Assembly: GCA_024138025.1 (NCBI GenBank)
Contig: JAMXBD010000093.1
Location: 1,240,001 to 1,304,000 of the forward strand
Length of the DNA: 64,000 bases
Direction: 5' to 3'
Source of the DNA: Combretum micranthum
Lineage: Eukaryota > Streptophyta > Magnoliopsida > Myrtales > Combretaceae
Under the pieces are notes generated by a model, which saw nothing but the letters and a program-made list of their open reading frames with translations, was not told the origin of the DNA and did not search any database. The position numbers were made by a program, and so were the translations under genes. This document shows, piece after piece, positions 1-10,890 of this stretch. How positions within the stretch are numbered: the first letter of the stretch is position 1; each line of letters starts with the position of its first letter.

Positions 1-1022
1 GCCCCACTTCTCTTTGGGCATGAATTGGCCATGTGTCCACTTTCTCCACAGTAATAACATTTGTGTTGCAACTGAGGACAATCTCTCGGGTAGTGGGATT
101 TCTTGCATTTCCAGCAAGTAATATTACTTTTCCCGGCCATTCCATTCTTAATTCCACCTCTCTTTATGAATTTGGTCTTTTTAGGGATAAAACCGGTTCC
201 CGAATTGTGAAAAGTTCTTTTCCCGTATGTTTGTCCTCTCTTTCTATACCTTTCCATTTCATAAACCTTTGCACGTTCGATAATTCGTGCTTTCTCCACT
301 AAAGCAGCAAAATCAGATATCTCAAACTCAGCAAGCCTCCTCTGGAAATGTGGCTCTAATCCGGCCATAAAAGTTTGTCTTTTCAACTCATCACTATCTT
401 TATATGCATCAGGGGCAAATTGTAGTAGTTGATTAAACTCATGCTCAAACTCATCAATAGTCTTATTTCCTTGACTTAGGTTCATCAGTTCGGTACTATA
501 TTTTGCCTTTAAGCTTCTGGGGAAATATTCCTTTAAAAACTCTCGTTTGAATGTTTCCCATGTTACCGGCTGTGGTAAGGTTCTTAATTTAGAATCCCAC
601 CAAATTTTGGCCCTTAACCTCAATAGATATGATCCATAGGATGTCTTTAGGGCTTCAGGTATTTGGAAAGCATCAAAAGACCTTTCGATCTGAGCTATCC
701 AATCCTCGGCTTTTTCAGGTCTGCCGGGATGCCCTTCAAAATATCTATTGCACTTGATGAATTCTGGTAATAAATTCCTCTGGGCTCGGTGTAGGGGTTG
801 CAATTCTTGTCCAGGTGTTTGCACTCTCGGGGCAAGTTCAGGGGTTTGTCCCGCGTTTCCAGGCTCAGTATTGGATGGTTGAGTTGACATATTGGAGGTC
901 CCCGGTCTTCCATTGGTTTCTTGGGATACATTGGGTGTCTCACTTGATGGGGGCATTGTTTGGTATGTTTGTGCCGACCTTAAAGCTTGCAGTATTAGGA
1001 CATTCTGTTGTTGAATTGCCAT
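1..1022 (-). CDS. gag: Ty3/gypsy gag polyprotein, C-terminal end outside the window
   Basis: The reverse strand reads without a stop from about 1190 down to the window edge. The first in-frame Met is at 1022, so the true start is uncertain and may lie upstream of a splice. The N-terminal third is Gln/Pro/Ser-rich. The middle (about 790-300) has the retrotransposon gag hallmarks, including EDWIAQIE, AKIWWDS and FKREFLKEYF. A basic region follows, then two zinc knuckles: CWKCKKSHYPRDC (116-79, spacing CX2CX3HX4C, one residue short) and CYYCGESGHMANSC (59-18, canonical CX2CX4HX4C). Gag would form the virus-like particle and bind element RNA. The same gag, heavily decayed, occurs at 57434-60320 in a chromovirus, which suggests a chromovirus here too. 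Being open over more than 340 codons makes this the best-preserved coding region in the window. Confidence 0.9.
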   Translation of the reverse strand, partial: MAIQQQNVLILQALRSAQTYQTMPPSSETPNVSQETNGRPGTSNMSTQPSNTEPGNAGQTPELAPRVQTPGQELQPLHRAQRNLLPEFIKCNRYFEGHPGRPEKAEDWIAQIERSFDAFQIPEALKTSYGSYLLRLRAKIWWDSKLRTLPQPVTWETFKREFLKEYFPRSLKAKYSTELMNLSQGNKTIDEFEHEFNQLLQFAPDAYKDSDELKRQTFMAGLEPHFQRRLAEFEISDFAALVEKARIIERAKVYEMERYRKRGQTYGKRTFHNSGTGFIPKKTKFIKRGGIKNGMAGKSNITCWKCKKSHYPRDCPQLQHKCYYCGESGHMANSCPKRSG

Positions 1023-1408
1023 AAGTATAGCTTCTAAGCGATCTTGAGGTAGCTCAGATACATTATTAGGCTGGTTTGCTTGTGAGGACTCACCTCTTCC
1101 TCTACTATTTTCGGTTCTTATCCTTGGTACTCTATTAACATCAGAGACACTTTTTAGTATCAATATACAATTTAAACAAAGTTTAGGTATCTAATCTTCA
1201 TCATCATACACAAATGAAACTTCCATTACTACTAAACATAATTTACATTATATGATCAAACTCATAGTACATATAGTTGGCAAAAAGAGCTACCATTACA
1301 ACTATTATGCCTAATACCATTATGTACATGCCAAAAGTGGCATTTTACATCTAGTAGCTCATAGTCTTCTAATTACACATTACTATTCATATCTTAGTCA
1401 TTCACTCC
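1023..1408 (-). other. Spacer between pre-gag ORF and gag, possibly intronic
   Basis: This stretch has stops in the gag frame down to about 1190, and the gag frame is open after that but lacks an ATG until 1022. Reading the minus strand, a TTAATAG acceptor-like site lies just before the VPRIRT stretch of gag (about 1135). A GTAAGA donor-like site lies inside the pre-gag ORF near 1449. Splicing between them is only an inference, and the simplest join I tried does not keep the frame. No other feature seen. Confidence 0.4.
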
Positions 1409-2495
1409 TCAAGCATCTTTGCTAGGATCACGATACAGGGGCCTCTTACCCCGATCCCTAGGATCCAAATCAGGATAAACTTCAACACTATTGGAGTCGC
1501 TCTGACTTCCTTCTGATTCCTCTTCTGGTTCTACCTGCTCGCCTTGTTGTGGTATTTGTATAGGATCAGGCTCACTAATTCTTAACCCCGCTGTCCTAGG
1601 GGTCTCGGGTATTACTGGTGCTGGGACAACTTGGTCCATATCATTTGCTTCTAAAAACTCTGGATGCTCCACTTCCCAAGGAATCCATCCGCCAAAAGGT
1701 GGTCCAAGGTCTGGATGCAGTGGCTCGGGCTGAAACATATGCATGTATGCATCATACACTTGCCTATATGTCTCATTTGCCGTATTCAAGGCTTCCCTTA
1801 AGCATTGATCTCTAAATCCTCTCCTATCTCCATTTTCTCTCTCTGTCATACCAACTCCTCTTGTAGGTGTCCCAATTGTACCATCTCCTGGTACATGTGA
1901 TCTAACCCCTGTAGGATGTGACACTCATGCAGCTTGCCTAGTAGGTGGGGGTACTCTAGGCATATTCACTAAATCTCCTTCCGGTATCATTGGTGGTCTA
2001 GTTGTCAAATCAGCATAAGAGTATTGTGCACCAAGAGCATGATCTAGCATCTGGCCATCAGTGAATGGATCAGTATCCCTAACTCCCATATGATCACTCC
2101 TTATATCATGAGCATAAATTTTTCCCTCTTCCAATGGTTTCCCAGAAGCGAAAATCTGGAGGGAGTGGCTTAGGAGATTCTGCAGAAATAATAAATACTA
2201 TATCATCTATCTCGATAGCTCCACCTTTCTCCTTTGCTATCCTCTCCAATCTATATATCACTTCCACTGGGGTGCCCGGATTAGGAAAAGCCCTCTCTAC
2301 GAGCATCAGCCATTCCTTAAACAAAGGTAGTAGTCCCCTTTTCCAAGTGCCATAAACTTCCTCTAGCTTCATAACTATGCCATTAAGTGCCAGATCTTCC
2401 AACAACACTCTAAGCGTCCTTCTGTATTCTGTCAGATTCTCCATATCTAGCATGGCAAAGGATTCCCATCTCCTCAGACATGTATCCCGGTCCTC
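1409..2495 (-). pseudogene. Unrecognised pre-gag ORF (about 360 codons), broken by a frameshift and a stop
   Basis: Three adjoining minus-strand pieces lie between the primer site and gag. Piece I (2495-2106) opens immediately after a GATTAG acceptor-like site whose TAG is the upstream stop; it encodes a Leu-rich, probably helical region. Piece II continues one frame over, with the shift near 2145-2160, and ends at an in-frame TGA (1927-1925) that could be a decayed CGA. Piece III (1924-1409) continues in the same frame as piece II and ends in an acidic, Pro/Glu/Ser-rich tail with a basic C terminus. I see no zinc knuckle, protease, reverse transcriptase or chromodomain motif and do not recognise the family. 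It could be a separate accessory protein or an N-terminal gag exon. Position and a shared coding direction tie it to the A1/gag element. Confidence 0.55.
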
Positions 2496-2670
2496 CTAAT
2501 CAAAATGAAACAAAACAAAATAAAAGTGCATGATTAATCAAAATCACACAAGTTTATTTTTATTTGTTTAGTTGTTCCTATTCTTAAATACTTATTCTAT
2601 GCTACCCCATGACTATTTTATCTCTGTTCTTGTATTTCTTTATGTATAGTAATCTTTCTTATCATTGCAA
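2496..2670 (-). other. Untranslated leader between primer site and pre-gag ORF
   Basis: AT-rich sequence that on the minus strand ends in a pyrimidine-rich stretch plus TTTTGATTAG. This looks like a 3' splice site and sits exactly where the pre-gag frame opens. No ORF seen. Confidence 0.4.
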
Positions 2671-2686
2671 CCGTGCTCTGATACCA
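2671..2686 (-). other. Primer binding site, initiator tRNA-Met type
   Basis: The minus strand reads TGGTATCAGAGCACGG, the standard plant LTR-retrotransposon primer site complementary to the 3' end of initiator tRNA-Met. It lies 8 nt inside the LTR end (GGGGCGTGACA, ending at 2695). It fixes A1 as the 5' LTR of the element carrying gag at 1-1022. Confidence 0.9.
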
Positions 2687-2694
2687 ACTAAAAC

Positions 2695-5600
2695 TGTCAC
2701 GCCCCAAAGGGTATCCTAGTTGTACTGTATTGTATGTAGTATTGGTTTCTATACAATACAACTAGTTACTCTAAAGGATGTGACATAAAAACAGGATCTT
2801 TTAAGTTTCTTGATAAGAAATGATGTACATACATAAAACATACAAAACAAAAAAATAAACTTCATATAAAGTTTGTATAAACTATTACAAACTGTTTTAT
2901 CGGCTTACAACTAGGAATGTAAAATAGATGTAAGTTTACTAATACAAGAGATCTAAATCTTTGTTAACTACTTCCATAACTTGCTAACGTGGCTTCCTTA
3001 CCCGTTCTAACCTTCGAGATGGTACTAGCCACGGTTTGAGAATGACCCTGAAAAATCTGTTGGAGTATGAGCATTTCTACAGCTCAGTGAATAACCATCA
3101 CATATTACACATCAAGCACATCGAACAAGTAATTTATCAAATAAGTGAAATGCAACATTCAAGCATATGTACAATTACAAGTTTGGACAACCGGAATCTA
3201 AACAGGATGTAGATTTGCGCCCTCACATCAGGGTTGAAGGAACCTAGTCAAGGATCATATCCTTATGACCCACTTGCTCAGGAGAAATAGAGAACCATAG
3301 GAATAATAATTCTCACTTTATTCTTTTCTTTATGATTATAGTTTCTTCACTCAATTTTCTTTAGGAACAAAGAGACTCCATTAAGTATTAGTTATTTCAA
3401 GCGGCGTTCCTTCTTTTGCCAAATAGTTCCCATGGAACCGAACAGAACAGGGATAATTTTGGAAGAACTAGGAAATTTACATCTAGAAAAACCAAATATT
3501 AACCGAGATCCGAAATACTAACATGTAGCAAGCTGTCACACCTTTATGCAATATTTGTGCAAGTCATGCAATGTATGATTCTTTAAGTTATAAGTCTGTA
3601 AGTTATAAATTGATTATAAAATGACCAAACAGTTTACAGACAATCAACATGCTTCAACAATTTTTTTCACATAATTCTTGTTATCACTTTTAATAATCAC
3701 AATTTAGCACTCAATTTATCCATCACTCAAGAAAGAACAATTCCCAACCCCATATGCTTTATACAATCATTTTCATATATAACTTTAGGTGCTACTACTG
3801 TTACAAACACAAACAATGTAATAGGTCAGAGTTACTCACCTGCTCATGGTGCTTTCAATCGTAGTAATCTTCTGGGAAATCTAAATTTGATTCAGATTCA
3901 CCTATTAGATGAATGAAGTTCCATAAATTAGATAATTGACTTTATAATATCTCTTAATGTGTGTCTAAGTGTCCTATATAAATTTATCTCTTAGTGAGCC
4001 CATTTTTATCAATTCCAAAGGTAGTTTATCTTCAATTGTTTAAAGACTTATGGATTATCCTATATTTTGTGAAATTCGTATGAATACACTTTTGCTACTA
4101 AAAGTGGTCTAATTAATTCTAAATTCATGTTTAGTACCAAATCTTTAAGTACTTATATTACTTATGTTAGCTTATATTTTTTATGTATAATTAAGGGTTA
4201 AAAAGCTTATTTTACCTATAGTATGCTAGTCACTAATTTTATTTGTTTGCAAATAGTTTTCTATGATTAGTGTAAGACTTTCTCAAGATCATTTTTATTT
4301 CTTAGTCTTTTTAGACTTCTACTAATGGCAAAGATCTTATTTGAATTCTAATTTATTTTACCTATCAATATGGTCAGTGATATCAATATTTTCTTCTATT
4401 ATATACTTTGTCTTTCAATCTTATGTAAAGTGAGTTCTCAATTAGATTTAAGGGGTTTCCACCTAGATTACTAATGATCATTCTACTTTATTTTTAAGTT
4501 CATCAAATTAATTGTCTATGTATTCGGTTTATAGTATATCTCTTATTATTTCTACTCCATTAAATTTCCCTTATCTACACTTTAACAATTTCCCATTATG
4601 AGTTTTGAGTTCAAGACTTCTAATGGGTAAAGCATTGGCTAGTTCAAATTATTTAGATAACAATTATAGTGTTTTACTAATTTACAAGATTATGAGCTAG
4701 GGTTTTCAAGACAAAAATCTTGTAGTAACTTCAATGTGAAATTCTAGAGTTTCTAATGTTTAGACAATTTTCTTCAACTCCTCCTTATTCTAATTCATTC
4801 AAAATATTTATCCTACATCATTTCCATAATTCATCACAACAACTCTAGAGGCTACTTCTAAAATGTATCTATAGCATGTATTACATTCATTTTCTTAATT
4901 TAGAATGAGGAAATAATCAAAGGTGTAGACCTTACTCGAAAGCTTAAAGTGTAGATGGCAATTCTCCTTTCTATTTTGATTAAGACCTACATATTTTAGC
5001 AAATTATAAGTCTACTATATTTCATGAAATAATAACTAACTTTATAAATTCTTACCTTGTTTTCTAAATGGTAGGATGATCAATGGTTTCCTATAATAGT
5101 AGTTGAAGCTTTAGTTGTGGAATTCTTAATTTGTTGGGATGCTAGAATGAAGACTAGAGGATACAAAGGAGGAAATTTGAAATTGTAGAATGTGGGTTGT
5201 GTATGTGTGCAGATTTCACGTGCTTGAATGGAAGGGAGAGTGGGCTGGTAGTTGGGAATTTAACTTTCCAATTTGACTTAATTATCTATTTATAGATATA
5301 GGTAACTTGTAGAAAAGTGTTAAATTTGTTTAATTTTAAATTGGCCTAATTTGTTGCTTGTTGAGGGCTGCCACGATAAAAGAAGGGGAGAGGAGGGCAG
5401 CTTGTCCAAGTTTCCTAGCTGATTTGGAAGTGTTATATTAAGTGTAATAATCAAGGCATGGTTGGAGCAATTTAATTGGTCCATTTGTGCAAGTTTCTAG
5501 CCTTTTATTTCAACTAATCTTAACTTGCTGCAGGTGGGAGCTATAATAATTTTAAAACAGCAACTTGGACTCTCCTTTTACCGTCACTTGTAGCTACCAA

Positions 5601-6254
5601 TTGATAAGAATAGTAAAAAATGTAAATATCTAACTAATTACATCAAAAACTATTCCCTATGCGAATATTAATATTAATTTCGAAAAATTTTATTCTAAAA
5701 AAAATTTAATTTAGGTCCCAAAGTATGTCTACAATATGATTGACTTCAAATTTTAAGTTTAAAAATTATGCAATTTAGTATTTTTAAAGTTTGGTCTTAC
5801 GCGATTAAGGTTTCGGGGCCTAAAAGGTCAAAATATAAAATTGGTATCTATGGACTCTAAATTTTCTAACTAATATTATGGTGTGGTCAAATTTTTTTAT
5901 TTGAAATCTAGATTATTAATTATAGGTTCGTTTATAGCTTTTTAGTACATATTTATAATCCTAACGGTTTATCTTTAATGGATCATTTTCATTCTATATA
6001 TACTACAAGTCATTGGCTTTCTGATGTTCTTGTAATAAAATTTTATTTACACTTATATTCTAGATTCTAGACTCGGATTATAAAATTTAGCTATAGTTCT
6101 TTTAATATCTAAAAATTTCCGATCTAGGGTTTTTAGATCATAAATAGGTTTATAATACTTTAAAATTTCTAACTAAGGCCTAACCGGGTAAACGAACTCC
6201 AATATCTATCTTAATTGTTACTATCCTATTTCCTTAGAATTCTCGGGGTTTACA
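2695..6254 (-). mobile_element. 5' LTR A1 (3.56 kb) of the gag-bearing Ty3/gypsy element
   Basis: On the minus strand it starts TGTAAACCCCGAG (6254) and ends GGGGCGTGACA (2695), next to the primer site. The 5' half matches A4 (39.4-42.9 kb), for example around the shared segment TCCTAACGGTTTATCTTT near 5960. The 3' part matches A4 and A5 around the CTCATAYTCCAACAG segment. It contains an exon-like core at 3869-3855, a GTGAGT donor at 3839 and a TTTTTCAG acceptor at 3049. The 3' LTR lies outside the window. No protein-coding content recognised. The upper boundary is inferred from copy comparison and the TG/CA ends. Confidence 0.75.
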
Positions 6255-9200
6255 AGATCAGTTTTCAAAAATCGTGCCCTGTTACATCGGATGATAAAAA
6301 TATTCTGTTAATACCATTAGACTCGTAAAAATATGAGATTTTCAAAAAAATCAGTTTTAGAATTTTTCGGTAGCTAAAAATTACAGATATCACATATTAC
6401 ACGTATTTTTATTACTACCGATACTTGAATAGTCTAGTCTACTTTTCATAGTACTTTTCTAGTATTCATTACTATTTCACTATCTCTACTTTTTCTTATA
6501 CCTATTTCTTACTACCTACATACCTATTTTCTTACTTTATATATTTCCAATACAACTTTATTCACATCAAACCTTACACATTACTTCTTTTATTATAAAA
6601 TAAATAAAATAAATCATTTCTCCCCCTCTACAACACCAAAACCGGCGCTACTTCTCCCTCTCTCCCTCTTATTTATTTTCTTTTTCAATTTATTTTATTA
6701 CATCCAATTTTCACTTTAAAATTCTATAAATTCCCCCTTCCTCCTTCATTCTTTTACACAATTCATTATACTGCCAAAACTCTCTCAAATTCACTACACA
6801 AACTCCTCCACAAAATTTTCCTCTACCAAAATTCTCTTTCATCAAATACACACAAAAATTCTCTCTACAACTACCATTTCTCAATAACCACATAACCATA
6901 CATTCATTACTATCTTCAAACCATATAAACATTTTAGGTAAAGATTTCTTCCAACCATTTATTTACTCATGTCATTTAACTTAACATGACTATGGTGTTG
7001 TTTTGAAACTCATATGAGTAGTAAAAGCAACAACATGTTCATTTTTTGTTCTTGTACATGAACTTCCTATTTTATTATGTTATGTTGATTTTATTGTTGT
7101 TATAATGATAATTCCTTATTCATATATAACTAAATATATTTATGTATGTATATATAATCTTTAGAGCATATAAGCTCACTCGTTACTTATTTAATTTCAT
7201 GCTTTGTAATTTATTTATTTCATGATATTTCCTTAAGACTAGTCTTTCTAGTCTTAGACTTGTCCATATCAAGTCAAAACAACTTTTTATTTATTTTCTC
7301 TAATCTTTTGAGACTAGTCCATTCTTAATCCCGGGATGCCTTGATGAAGCTAAGGCTCCCAATACTTGACCGGGATACCTTGATGAAGCTAAGGTTCCCA
7401 ATACTTGATATTTTTATTTTGCTTATTATTTATTTCTAGTATTTTCTTATGTTCTTATTATTTTATATGCTCATAATACTTGCATCTACATAATGATATT
7501 ATCTCAACTAATTTTACTTTATTAAAGGAACTTAAAACTAAATATTATATTATGTAACTTATCACAAAATAATAGAGTTATTATCAACAATATAGAAATT
7601 GAGTTTTCTCAACGTTTTCTTAAATAACAAAGATAGTTTACCAAGGAAACATAAGAAATAAATATTTTCTTTGTATATTATGGTAACCTAAGTTTTAGTA
7701 AAATAATTTGTTAATATTAAAAGTTTTTACAAAAAGCTTAAAAATAAACTCTTTTTAACTCCATAACAAAACTAAGAAACAAACTAGTTTTCAAAGTTAA
7801 GATGAATTCAATCCATAAAGTTATAAGCCACTTAGGAAAACAATGATTTTCAAGTTCCTAAAAAAGAAACTTATTTTCAAAGAATATAAATGAGATAAGA
7901 TTAGAAACAAAGGATTTTATCAAAAAAAAAGATGATTCTCTTTAAAAGAAATAAAAGAACAAGTTTTAGAAAGCAAAAAGTTTATTTTAAATAATAAATA
8001 TAAGAAGACAAGACTCATTTTCTAAAACCATCCTAAATACAAAGTTATAAAAAGGTTTTCAACAACTTAATACACTTTGATAACTTTGATCTTTTATCAC
8101 TAGAAGTAAAATTTATGCAAGACTAAGGTCAAAGGAAAATTTACTTGTTTTTGGAAAAAGAATGAAGAAATAAAATAAGAATATATTTATTTATAATAAC
8201 CTATGAAAATATAAAGTTTCTTCAAAAGACTTGAAAAGAAATTGTCAAAGTTAAAGTTTTAATAACTCAAAATGAATTGTTGAGACACTACCATTAGAAA
8301 TTTTGCATATAAAGTGAGCTTATCTATATACTCAAAGGATTTATCAATTATATATACATATATATCTATATATATACACATCTATATTTTTTACTAAAGG
8401 ATTTTTAAATGAAGTTGAGTTAGAAAATGGATTTGCAAAAGTTTAGAAATATTCGTTTTAAATCTGTACCCAATGTTTTCGAAACCCAAATGACCTTATA
8501 TGACAAAGATAACCTTAGAAATGGATAGATCTTTTCGAATAGGTAGAAAATGGTATATTATATGCGAAATTCCGAGTTAAAATGAGCAAGTTATTGCTAT
8601 TTTAAATTGGAATTTCATAGTGAAATAGAATTAGAAAGTTTAAGTAGAATTTCCACAAAATACTCATCCTGGGTATTTCTTTTTTCTAGATGACGAAGGA
8701 TACGAGATTACCCTTCCTGAGGATTACTACGGCTAAGAAGATCGCGAAATGGACAAGTGAGTTATTCCTCTTAATTTTGTTACCTTGCTTGTGCTTGTAA
8801 AGTAGTAGCATTAGTATACTAAGAAAAGATAAAAATGGATATATATTTGGGGAATTCAGGATTATCTATATATATGTGATTCTATGTTTATGCGTGAAAT
8901 GAGAATTAAGAATATCGCAACTTCAAACTGCTTATTTAAATAATTTTGTTTACTTACTTGTATGACTGCTTATTAATTGCTAAATTGATTGATCACCCCC
9001 CTAATAAACCTTAATAAGGTTCGGCTTAAGAAAAATGAAACGCTCACGCATAGCATCCATCGAGTCACATCTCTTTCGGAAGGATGCTATTCCTACGCGT
9101 AGAGTTGGATTGACTGTGATCGTGCTGTGGCACGGGCCATGTTCCTTCCTAGAGAATCCAAATCGCTCGGGGAATGCAACTCTAGGTTCGGACCTAGGGA

Positions 9201-9836
9201 CTAGCAGTAGAAGATTGAGGATCTTCAACACCGATTCCCTAACCTTCGATACAAAGGGATAAATCCGTTCTATATATGGTTTCCGGATAATTATATATAT
9301 TTGCGTAATTACGTGATTGTTGCATTGTATGCATAGCATATGTGTGAAAATCTAAATGACCTTGTTTGAAAATATGGTGTGAATGAAAAGGAATATCTCA
9401 CTAAGCTTATACCCCTATAGATTTTACTAAAACAGGTATACCCATGGCTTAAATTGAGGATCATGCCGTTAAGGAAGTCATGGAAGGATATAAAGCTTCT
9501 ATGAAAGAAATTGAATCATAAGATGAAGTAATTTTGTAAGGTTCTTTATATGTAATGACTTATATGATTAGTGATGTATATTTATTTGAAGACAATAGAG
9601 GAACATGCCCCTAACAATTGTAATTTAATATGTTTATGTTTTATGATAAGTATTCTCTTTGCCTTGTTACTTATTTATTATCAATATAAATTACGTTACT
9701 CCAATGTGTTCCCTTGATTGTGATGTATACCTTGTACATGATATGGAAGCCTTTGCATGACTGAGGTAGTCATTCTTAGGCTCTAGTATTGTGTACGGCG
9801 GACTACCACATTTAGGGTAACCCTCGGGGCGTGATA
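6255..9836 (+). mobile_element. LTR A2 (about 3.6 kb), plus orientation, 5' end cut by A1
   Basis: It matches solo LTR A3 along its length in the same order: a CT-rich leader after a TATA-like CTATAAATT (about 6721-6730); AG/GTAAAG at 6937; a block of CCCGGGATGCCTTGATGAAG repeats (7330-7400); an acceptor at 8689; a GTGAGT donor at 8757; an acceptor at 9435; and a terminal CTCGGGGCGTGATA (A3 has GTGTGACA). The first part is missing or replaced where A1 begins. The 9000-9270 stretch is locally GC-richer and gives overlapping ORFs on both strands that I do not consider genes. Confidence 0.7.
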
Positions 9837-10293
9837 ACTTAAATATGCTTATTATGATATTTCAGGTCTTTGAGGACTTAGAGAGCAAATACAAGCAATT
9901 TAGAGAAGTTTTATGCAATGAAATGGAATTTGATAGGAAGGGCTAGCCATTTGAGAATCAAGGTCGCCGGCCTTCAATGTAACAAGATCAACACCATCCT
10001 AGCATGGAATCAAAGTTACTAGCTTTTAACTTCAACAACATACGCTAGCCATGAAGGAATCAAGGCAATTGGCTTTAAACCAGCTTACATAAATGCTAAC
10101 TTCAATACCACCAGCCTTCTTGCTTCGGAAGTAATTTCTAATTTTAAGGTCGACATATAAGCCTCCAACCTTGATACCAGCCTATGTCTCAATGCATCTT
10201 TTTCTTATAAATACTTCTCTTGTGGATTTTGTGAAGGAGAATGGAAAAACCCTAGATGAAATAGATACTTCTTCTTTACTCGTAAATAAAGAT
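9837..10293 (+). mobile_element. U3-like segment of LTR block F
   Basis: This segment has imperfect short repeats around the words AACCAGC, CTTCAA and CCAGCC, then TATAAATA (10206-10213), followed by the leader sequence that is duplicated at 10294 onward. It looks like the promoter end of an LTR in plus orientation whose remainder runs to about 15500. The 5' boundary is unclear. No coding content. Confidence 0.45.
10206..10213 (+). promoter_or_regulatory. TATA box of LTR block F
   Basis: CTTATAAATACTTC lies about 80 bases before the tandemly duplicated leader. The position fits an LTR core promoter. There is no transcript evidence. Confidence 0.5.
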
Positions 10294-10890
10294 TAGGGCA
10301 TAGACAGTAGCAGGTTTTTCTTTGGATTTTGATTGAGGATGCCATACCAGGATTAAGTAGAGAATATCATTTGAACATGGATTTGAGCATGGGATCCCTA
10401 TTCAAGGTGATTCCATTCCTTTTTATTTAATTTCATGTATGGATGTTATTCAAAGCTTTTTCCACATGCTTTTACTAGGGTTTTGAGTGATTGATTTGGA
10501 TTATCTAGTTGATGCTTATTACAGTTAATTGATTCCCTGATTGTGTTTGAGTTGTTGATGCTAATTTATCGAGCATGTATTTTGGTTGATCTTGAGTGCA
10601 CATTAGATTATGATTGTAATTTGGAAATTCCTTTCTAATTAATTTTGTGATTAGCTGTTTTAGATTACAAATCACATAGGGATATGGATTTTAATTCAAT
10701 TAAGGTTTAATAATTTAGAAAAGATTAGTTAACTAATCAATTTCCTAAAGAAGAAAAATTAGTTAGTTAATTTAAGGTAATCACTTTCTTTGGGAAAATG
10801 AGTTTTTACTTGGTGTTCAACTGCTTGAAAGCATTAAACCCATTAATAATTTGGATTTGCAAGCATATCTTGGTCAATAGCATTAGAAAG
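10294..10890 (+). repeat. First copy of a 0.6-kb tandem duplication
   Basis: Starts TAGGGCATAGACAGTAGC. The second copy starts TAGGGCATAGATAATAGC at 10891 and, after removal of A3 and one TAGTT, ends near 15271. Copies align through landmarks such as TTTGGATTTTGATTGAGGAT and AAATCACATAGGGATATG, with scattered substitutions. Copy 1 still has the uninterrupted target where A3 entered copy 2 (near 10510), so it serves as an empty-site reference. Confidence 0.85.

Noticed and set aside
9001..9339. ORFs on both strands of a GC-richer patch
   Set aside because: Both strands are open at once inside intron 2 of LTR A2; A3 and A4 do not conserve them.
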